The position numbers were made by a program, and so were the translations under genes. DNA of 64,000 nt from Flavobacterium sp. 140616W15 (GTDB lineage: Bacteria; Bacteroidota; Bacteroidia; Flavobacteriales; Flavobacteriaceae), in NCBI RefSeq assembly GCF_003668995.1, contig NZ_CP033068.1, forward strand, positions 372,001-436,000, in the 5' to 3' direction. Below, one piece after another: positions 57,585 to 64,000 of this stretch. How positions within the stretch are numbered: position 1 is the first letter of the stretch; every line of letters begins with the position of its first letter. The notes beneath the pieces are model-generated. The model made no database searches, was not told the DNA's origin, and saw only the letters and a list, made by a program, of their open reading frames with translations.

Positions 57585-59716
57585 ATGAAAAATATGAAAA
57601 AATTACTAGTTATTATATTCGTATTTTCAATACAGTTTGTTTGCGCTCAAGACCAGAATCTTGTTCGGGCAAAGCGATTTTTTGATAAAACATATTACAG
57701 TGAAGCCATTCCATTATATGAAAAATTGTTTCAGAGAAGCCTTCGGCAGAAGCCATAAAAAATTTAGCCGACTCCTATTATTATACCAATGATTTAAAGA
57801 AAGCACAACAATATTATAGACTTCTGATTAAAAATTATGACAAAGATTTAGATAGAAACTACTATTTTAAATATGCTCATGCACTTAAAGCAACTAATAG
57901 TTACCAGGAGGCAAATGACGTTTTAAAACAATACTATTCTAAAAACAGTCAAGATTATTTAGATTTTGAAAACGCTACAAAAGAACTCGAGAATGTTTCG
58001 GCAATCGGAGACAGGTATAGGATTAAAAATCTAGCCATAAATACCAAAAATTCTGAGTTTGGAGCAGTAAAATATGGAGATAGTTTGGTTTTTGCAGCAG
58101 TAAAAAAGAAGCCAGGATTGTTTGATAAAATGTATAAATGGGATAATGAAACCTATCTTAATTTAGTTTCGGCGCCAATAAATAAGATAAAAGCAGGAGA
58201 TTCGATTGCTTATTATTTCGCAAAAGAATTAAAAACAGGAATGCACGAATCTAATGCTGTTTTTACAAAAGATGGTAAAACCATTTATTTTACAAGAAAT
58301 AATTATAAAAACGGAAGGAGAGGAAAAAATGATGATAAAATCTCGAATCTTCAAATTTTTAGAGCGGAACTCATAAAAGGGAAATGGAAAAATGTGATAT
58401 CATTACCGTTTAATAGTGGCAACTATTCAGTAGAACATCCAGCGTTGAGTTCTGATGAAAAAACATTGTATTTTGCTTCCGATATGCCAGGGACATTAGG
58501 CTCATTTGATATCTTTTCGGTAGCAATAAATGAAGGGGCATATGGGAATCCTCAGAACTTAGGAGCACTTATTAATACAGATAAGAGAGAGCAGTTTCCG
58601 TTTGTTTCAAAAGATAATAAACTCTATTTCTCATCAGATGGGCATTTGGGTTACGGTTCGCTTGATGTATTTGTTTCAGAAATTAAAGATAGAACCTATA
58701 CAAAACCTCTCAATGTCGGTCTGCCATTAAATTCAAATTTGGATGATTTCTCGTTTACTATAGATTCAGATACCAAAGAAGGGTATTTTGCATCGAATAG
58801 AGCAGGAGGAAAAGGAAGTGACGATATCTATCAATTAAACGAAATCAAGCCATTACTAATTGAAGATTGTAAGCAGCTCATTACGGGAGTAATTACAGAT
58901 ATTGATACAAAACTACCATTAGAAAATGCTGTGGTTATTCTTCAACAGGAAGAAAGCAAGGAGTTGCGTACGATTGTAACTTCAGCTGATGGTAAATTTA
59001 ATTTTAAAGTAGCTTGTGAATTATCCTATACGATTTCGGCATCTAAAGAAAATTATACCGATAATTCCAGAACCTTAGTTCTTGATAAAACTAGAGGAAA
59101 AAGTAATGACGCTTCGATGGCGCTTAAATCTCTTGAGGTTATAAAACAAGAAGAGAAAAAATTAGCTGAAGAGAAAAAACAAAAAGAAGCATTGGAGTTG
59201 GTTGTTTTAAAAGCGAATGAAGCTAAAGCTAAAGCGGATGAAATTGCTCAGATCGAAATTAAGAAAAAAGAAAAAGCAGTAAAGGCTGTTGCAGACCAAA
59301 AAGAAAAGATAGAAAAGATTATTGCCCAAGAAAAAGATGTAGTAAGAGACAAAGACCGATTAATTATAAAGACGGATCCTATTTATTTTGATTACGATTT
59401 GTGGTATATAAGAAAAGAATCTAAGGTTATTTTAAACAGGGTTTATGAATTAATGAAGAAATATCCAGATATGGTAGTAGAGATTGGTTCACACACCGAT
59501 TCTAGAGGTAATTATAAATACAATGCCAATCTGTCTCAAAAAAGAGCACAATCTACCAAAGAGTATTTGATAGATTCCGGAATTGATAAAAAGAGAATTA
59601 TCGCAAAAGGATACGGAGAGTCTGTGCCAATTGTAAAATGTAAAACAGACGATGCTTGTAACGAAGAGCAACACGAATTAAATAGACGTAGTGAATTTGT
59701 AATTAAGAATTTATAA
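57585..59716 (+). CDS. OmpA-family protein with PD40-like repeats (frameshifted as read)
   Basis: The first frame (57585 to 57758) encodes a signal peptide and the start of a TPR-like region, ending YEKLFQRS then LRQKP. At 57740-57741 two C should be three: one extra C continues as PSAEAIKNLADSYYYTNDLK and rejoins the frame that reads LVFAAVKKKPGLFDK and on. The rebuilt protein has 710 residues: TPR-like helices, WD40-like PD40 repeats (EHPALSSDEKTLYFASDMP), a carboxypeptidase regulatory-like domain, a charged helical linker and a C-terminal OmpA domain (IGSHTDSRGNYKYNANLSQK) that binds peptidoglycan. It is coupled to the PorP/SprF gene. The role is probably anchoring the T9SS surface complex. 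Confidence 0.85.
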
Positions 59717-59739
59717 ATCGTTCTGTTGTTTTAAAATAA

Positions 59740-59785
59740 AAAGGCTTCTAAATAAATCAATATTTTGTTTAGAAGCCTTTCTTTT
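59740..59785 (+). terminator. Terminator of the T9SS operon
   Basis: A perfect 13-bp stem (59740-59752 with 59768-59780) followed by a T-rich stretch, 24 bases after the OmpA-family stop. Confidence 0.8.
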
Positions 59786-59837
59786 GGTCACTTTTTTATT
59801 TAATTTTATAAGATATATGAACTTAAAATATTTAATT

Positions 59838-60314
59838 ATGAAGAATCTAGTCCTGCCTTTTTTGCTTGTGTCTTGTGTTGTGCTTCAGAGCTGCAAAAAA
59901 AATGAAACTCAGAAGGAAGCTGCTAAATCAGAAGCTGAAAGTATTGTAAGTGTTCAATGTTATAAAGCTCTTTATGAAAAAGATACTATAGATTTAAAAT
60001 TGAATACTCTAAAAGATGGAAAAATAAGTGGGGATCTAGTCATGAAAATGTATGGTACGCCACAAAAGAATGGAGAAGTCATTGGAGAGTTTAAAGGAGA
60101 TACTTTATTTGTAGATTATACTTTTATTGAAGGAACAAAGAAAGATGTAAAGTTTAAAAATCCTATGGCATTTTTAAAACGAGATAAACAACTCATTTTA
60201 GGTAATGGAACTATGGAAACATATTTAGGTAGAACTTATTTTGCTAAAGGTAAGCCTATCGATTTTGATCGTGTAAAATATAAGTTTGAAACTACAGACT
60301 GTGTTGATAAATAA
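59838..60314 (+). CDS. Putative lipoprotein, unknown function
   Basis: I do not recognise the domain. From the ATG at 59838 the product has 158 residues: a lipoprotein signal peptide ending VVLQSC with Cys at about residue 19, a lysine/glutamate-rich stretch, then a beta-rich part (LKDGKISGDLVMKMYGTPQKNGEVI). The frame is open to 59784 but the added part is not signal-like. It has its own hairpin terminator and probably sits in the outer or inner membrane leaflet. Confidence 0.65.
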   Translation: MKNLVLPFLLVSCVVLQSCKKNETQKEAAKSEAESIVSVQCYKALYEKDTIDLKLNTLKDGKISGDLVMKMYGTPQKNGEVIGEFKGDTLFVDYTFIEGTKKDVKFKNPMAFLKRDKQLILGNGTMETYLGRTYFAKGKPIDFDRVKYKFETTDCVDK

Positions 60315-60337
60315 ACAAGCAAAAGCAAATCAATAAA

Positions 60338-60368
60338 AAATGGCTTCCTAGAATTTAGGAAGCCATTT
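60338..60368. terminator. Bidirectional terminator
   Basis: A perfect 13-bp stem (60338-60350 with 60356-60368) with a 5-base loop lies between convergent genes; the A-rich left flank would be T-rich for the minus-strand gene. Confidence 0.8.
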
Positions 60369-60394
60369 GTGTTTATGGGAATTTAATTTGAATA

Positions 60395-60778
60395 CTAATT
60401 AGATACTACTCCTTTAATTTTTAAAGCGACACGACCCTCTGGGTAATTTACGGCATTAGTTTCAACGGTAATTGTTTTTCTTATTGGCCCTGGAGGCATA
60501 TTAAATTTCACTTCAATTTTTCCTGATTTTCCAGGCATAATTGCAGCACTTGGTTTAGATACAATACTAATACCTGCTGTAGATTGTACTGATGTGATCA
60601 TGAGGGGGGAATCTCCAGAGTTAGTAAATTCAAAAGCCTTAGCTCCGTTGTCACCTTTACTTACTGTACCATAATCAATAGTATTATCCTTGGCAGCAAA
60701 ATCAATTTTTGGGCCGTTTTGAGCAAGACCAATGGTTGTAACCATTAAGATTGCTATAAATGAGGCTACTTTCTTCAT
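60395..60778 (-). CDS. DUF1573 domain exported protein
   Basis: The 127-residue protein has a signal peptide (VASFIAILMVTTIGLAQ) and one DUF1573 immunoglobulin-like domain: TIDYGTVSKGDNGAKAFEFTNSG, PLMITSVQST, IMPGKSGKIEVKFN. Most family members have a CGC motif after the SVQS strand; here the sequence is SVQSTAGISIVSKP, so both cysteines are lost. Function is unknown. Confidence 0.8.
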   Translation of the reverse strand: MKKVASFIAILMVTTIGLAQNGPKIDFAAKDNTIDYGTVSKGDNGAKAFEFTNSGDSPLMITSVQSTAGISIVSKPSAAIMPGKSGKIEVKFNMPPGPIRKTITVETNAVNYPEGRVALKIKGVVSN

Positions 60779-61028
60779 TTGATATTGTTTTAAGTTATTA
60801 AGTAAATATACTTTCTTTTAATTAATACACAAATTATTAATTCGCTTTTTATAGTGTACTTAATTATTTACTTTTGTCATCTATAATGAATACAAAAATC
60901 AAACCAAAGTGTAAATGTTCATTTGTTTACCCTTTTAAACGCTTATTTAATTGATAAAAAGGCAATTAAAAAAAGGGAAGATAAATAGATGATTAAACAA
61001 ATTAACGATTAAATATATCCAAGATAAA

Positions 61029-63665
61029 ATGACAATTCCAGCACAATTTGACGCTAAAACAATCGAAAACAAATGGTATGACTACTGGATGAAAAATAAT
61101 TATTTTCATTCGGAGCCAGATCATAGAACGCCTTATACAATTGTAATTCCCCCTCCTAATGTTACTGGAGTCTTGCATATGGGACATATGCTAAACAATA
61201 CAATTCAAGATGTATTGATAAGAAGAGCGCGTCTTAAAGGATTTAATGCTTGTTGGGTTCCGGGAACAGATCATGCATCGATTGCTACAGAAGCTAAAGT
61301 TGTTGCTAAATTAAAAGCAGAAGGAATTAATAAAAATGATTTAACGCGTGAAGAGTTTTTAGCACATGCTTGGGAGTGGACAGATAAGTATGGTGGTGTA
61401 ATCTTGGATCAGTTAAAAAAATTAGGAGCTTCTTGCGATTGGGAACGTACTAAATTTACAATGGATCCAGATATGTCGGCTTCGGTAATTCGTTCGTTTG
61501 TTGATTTGTATAACAAAGGATTGATTTATAGAGGATACCGAATGGTAAACTGGGATCCTGAAGCAAAAACGACTTTGTCTGACGAAGAAGTTATTTATGA
61601 AGAACAACAAGGAAAATTATTTTTCTTAAAATATAAAATTGAAGGAACAGAAGAGTTTTTAACAATTGCTACAACGCGACCAGAAACTATTTTTGGAGAT
61701 ACTGCTATTTGTATCAATCCAAATGATGAACGTTTTACACATTTAAAAGGTAAAAAAGCAATTGTACCTATTTGTGGAAGAGTAATCCCTATTATCGAAG
61801 ATGAATATGTAGATGTAGAGTTCGGAACAGGATGTCTTAAAGTGACTCCTGCACACGACATGAACGATAAGACGCTAGGAGAGAAGCATAATCTGGAAAT
61901 TGTAGATATTTTTAATGAAGACGCTACACTTAATAGTTTTGGATTACATTACCAAGGAAAAGATCGTTTCGTGGTTCGTACCGAAATTGCAAAAGAACTA
62001 GAAGAAATTGGAGCTTTGGCTAAGACAGAGATTCACCTTAATAAAGTAGGAACTTCAGAGAGAACCAAAGCAGTTATCGAACCAAGATTATCGGATCAAT
62101 GGTTCTTGAAAATGGAAGAATTAGTAAAACCAGCAATTAAATCTGTTTTAGTTGATGGAGATATTAAATTACACCCAAAACGTTTTGAAAATACTTATGC
62201 ACATTGGTTAAATAATATTCGTGATTGGAATATCTCTCGTCAGTTATGGTGGGGACAACAAATTCCAGCTTATTTTTACGGAGACGGTAAAGAAGATTTT
62301 GTTGTTGCTGAAAACATTGAAGATGCATTAAAATTAGCACAGGAAAAAACTTCAAATCCGAAACTTGAAACAAAAGATCTTAGACAAGATGTTGATGCTT
62401 TGGACACTTGGTTTTCTTCTTGGCTTTGGCCAATGTCGGTTTTTGGAGGAATTATGGATCCAGAAAGCGAGGACTTTAAATATTACTATCCAACAAACGA
62501 CTTAGTAACAGGTCCGGACATTTTATTTTTCTGGGTTGCCAGAATGATTATTGCAGGTTACGAATATGCAGGTGAAAAACCATTTACAAATGTATATCTA
62601 ACAGGATTAGTACGAGATAAACAACGTCGTAAGATGTCTAAGTCATTAGGTAATTCACCTGATCCTTTAGATTTAATAGATACATTTGGTGCAGATGGAG
62701 TACGTGTAGGATTGCTTTTAAGCGCTTCTGCAGGAAATGACATCATGTTTGATGAAGAGTTGTGTAATCAAGGAAAAGCGTTTTCAAATAAGATTTGGAA
62801 TGCTCTTAAATTGATCAAAGGATGGGAAGTTTCAGAAACAATTCCACAACCAGAATCATCAAAAGTAGCAATCGAATGGTTTGAGGCAAAGTTTCAGCAA
62901 GCATTAGTTGATATTGAGGATAATTTTGAAAAATACAGAATTTCTGATTCATTAATGGCAATTTATAAATTGGTATGGGACGATTTCTGTTCTTTATTCC
63001 TTGAAATGATTAAACCAGCTTACCAACAGCCAATTGATAAAAAGACATTTGATAAAGCAATCGAAATTTTAGAAAATAACTTGAAATTGCTTCATCCGTT
63101 TATGCCTTTCCTAACAGAAGAAATATGGCATATACTTGCTGAAAGAACTCCTGAAGAAGCTTTAATTGTTTCGACTTGGCCAGAATTAAAACCATTTGAT
63201 ACAAAATTAATTACTGATTTTGAAAATTCGGTTGAAGTGATTTCTGGTATCAGAACGATTCGTAAAGAAAAGAATATTGCAATGAAAGATAGTATTGAAT
63301 TAAAAGCGATTAACAGCGAGAAATTTTCTACTTATTTTGACTCTGTAATAACTAAACTAGGAAATATAGCTGCTTTCGAATACGTTTCGGATAAAGTAGA
63401 CGGAGCTTTGTCATTTCGAGTAAAGTCTAATGAATATTTTATCCCAATAACTGGGGGGAATATTGATGTTGAAGCTGAAATTGCAAAATTAAATGCAGAG
63501 TTGGTTTACACGCAAGGTTTCTTGAAATCAGTTCAATCTAAATTAGCAAATGAAAAATTTGTTGCAGGAGCGCCAGAGAAAGTTTTGGCTAACGAAAAAC
63601 AAAAAGAAGCTGATGCTTTAGCAAAAATTGCTACAATAGAGCAAAGTTTAGCTGGTTTGAAATAA
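61029..63665 (+). CDS. valS: Valine--tRNA ligase
   Basis: The 878-residue class I synthetase shows the HIGH motif PPPNVTGVLHMGHML, PGTDHASIATEA, the editing domain (TTRPETIFGDTAICINP), DTWFSSWLWPMS, the KMSKS motif RRKMSKSLGNSPDPLD, the anticodon-binding helices and a C-terminal coiled-coil arm (about 815-878, ending IATIEQSLAGLK). ATG at 61029 gives the normal length. It has its own palindromic terminator. Confidence 0.98.
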   Translation: MTIPAQFDAKTIENKWYDYWMKNNYFHSEPDHRTPYTIVIPPPNVTGVLHMGHMLNNTIQDVLIRRARLKGFNACWVPGTDHASIATEAKVVAKLKAEGINKNDLTREEFLAHAWEWTDKYGGVILDQLKKLGASCDWERTKFTMDPDMSASVIRSFVDLYNKGLIYRGYRMVNWDPEAKTTLSDEEVIYEEQQGKLFFLKYKIEGTEEFLTIATTRPETIFGDTAICINPNDERFTHLKGKKAIVPICGRVIPIIEDEYVDVEFGTGCLKVTPAHDMNDKTLGEKHNLEIVDIFNEDATLNSFGLHYQGKDRFVVRTEIAKELEEIGALAKTEIHLNKVGTSERTKAVIEPRLSDQWFLKMEELVKPAIKSVLVDGDIKLHPKRFENTYAHWLNNIRDWNISRQLWWGQQIPAYFYGDGKEDFVVAENIEDALKLAQEKTSNPKLETKDLRQDVDALDTWFSSWLWPMSVFGGIMDPESEDFKYYYPTNDLVTGPDILFFWVARMIIAGYEYAGEKPFTNVYLTGLVRDKQRRKMSKSLGNSPDPLDLIDTFGADGVRVGLLLSASAGNDIMFDEELCNQGKAFSNKIWNALKLIKGWEVSETIPQPESSKVAIEWFEAKFQQALVDIEDNFEKYRISDSLMAIYKLVWDDFCSLFLEMIKPAYQQPIDKKTFDKAIEILENNLKLLHPFMPFLTEEIWHILAERTPEEALIVSTWPELKPFDTKLITDFENSVEVISGIRTIRKEKNIAMKDSIELKAINSEKFSTYFDSVITKLGNIAAFEYVSDKVDGALSFRVKSNEYFIPITGGNIDVEAEIAKLNAELVYTQGFLKSVQSKLANEKFVAGAPEKVLANEKQKEADALAKIATIEQSLAGLK

Positions 63666-63690
63666 GTAGCTAGATTTTTTTAAATATAAA

Positions 63691-63726
63691 AACCCGACAA
63701 ATTTTTAAAATTTGTCGGGTTTTTTA
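63691..63726 (+). terminator. Terminator of valS
   Basis: A 15-bp stem (63691-63705 with 63707-63721) with a single-base spacer, flanked by A on the left and T on the right. It can serve both valS and the convergent permease gene. Confidence 0.8.
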
Positions 63727-63763
63727 TTTTCAGATAGTAGCGTTTCTCGCATTTTACTTTTAC

Positions 63764-64000
63764 TTACTTCTTCCGAGTTAAAAACAGAAACAAAGGATAA
63801 GAAGCCACTGTGATACCAACTATGATTGTAAAGCTTTCTGGGTCACTATATATGAATCCGATTAGTAATGCTAATGAAACAAGAATTGCTAATATGGTTG
63901 TCCAAGGATACCAAAATGAGCGATAAGGTCTTGGTAAGTCAGGTTCTGTGATTCGCAGTTTTATAAGCGAAAAATAAGCCAATCCCCAAACAATAATAGA
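63764..64000 (-). CDS. Amino acid permease (APC family), C-terminal part
   Basis: The last 78 codons of a gene entering from the right edge. They encode SIIVWGLAYFSLIKLRIT, PDLPRPYRSFWYPWTTI and two further hydrophobic helices, ending LFLFLTRKK. The PRPYR(S)FWYP segment near the last helices is typical of the APC superfamily of amino-acid transporters. The rest lies outside the window, so the substrate cannot be assigned. Confidence 0.75.
   Translation of the reverse strand, partial: SIIVWGLAYFSLIKLRITEPDLPRPYRSFWYPWTTILAILVSLALLIGFIYSDPESFTIIVGITVASYPLFLFLTRKK

Overview
The window is typical chromosome of a low-GC member of the Bacteroidota, most likely Flavobacterium or a close relative in Flavobacteriaceae. 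The evidence is the AT-rich sequence, the lack of strong Shine-Dalgarno sites, promoters of the Bacteroidota type (TAnnTTTG at -7), a fused SecDF, a type IX secretion (T9SS) type B C-terminal domain next to a PorP/SprF protein, and DUF5723, SatD and DUF3307 families with flavobacterial character. I see no rRNA, tRNA, CRISPR array, prophage or insertion sequence.

Layout. 1-9.3 kb: partial pepT, a formylglycine-generating-enzyme-like protein, pyrD, a DUF3307/SatD pair, HMG-CoA lyase, a lipoprotein/DUF5723 pair, guaB and a small unknown gene. 9.4-16.9 kb (minus strand): a NudK-type Nudix hydrolase, purA, a Fur-family regulator, a bifunctional (p)ppGpp synthetase/hydrolase, a serine hydrolase and a SPOUT rRNA methyltransferase. 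17.0-28.0 kb: a TRIC-like channel, then a surface-polysaccharide cluster (FemAB-like acyltransferase, sugar aminotransferase, TagF-like transferase, Wzx flippase, several glycosyltransferases, FdtA-type ketoisomerase, methyltransferase). 28.0-34.4 kb: ftsE, a 1004-residue TPR protein with a TonB-receptor-like barrel, and a GreA/GreB-like protein. 34.4-35.8 kb (minus): a compact SRPBCC-EVE-MarR operon. 36.2-46.2 kb: two tandem asnB paralogs, gyrB, mdh and secDF. 46.2-47.0 kb: a repeat-rich gap. 47.0-52.4 kb (minus): lgt, yidD, cysS, a broken four-helix-bundle gene, folE and a PLP aminotransferase. 52.5-64 kb: an aspartyl protease with PDZ domain, a T9SS type B substrate/PorP-SprF/OmpA trio, small exported proteins, valS and a partial amino-acid permease.

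The most important cross-cutting observation is that several genes are interrupted by single-base deletions that can be repaired exactly on paper: gyrB (about 41630), the OmpA-family gene (about 57741) and one glycosyltransferase (two sites, about 23325 and 23535). A fused pair of GT2 genes (about 26130) is explained by the same kind of change. Because gyrB is essential and all changes are -1, consensus sequencing error is the simplest explanation, although the homopolymer sites in the glycosyltransferase could also be phase-variable.

Functionally the window is mostly housekeeping (nucleotides, translation, secretion, stringent response) around one accessory glycan locus. The best candidates for undescribed biology are the SatD/DUF3307 module, the MarR-EVE-SRPBCC operon with a possible operator, a heptanucleotide repeat inside the sugar aminotransferase gene, and the 165-bp tandem repeat downstream of secDF.
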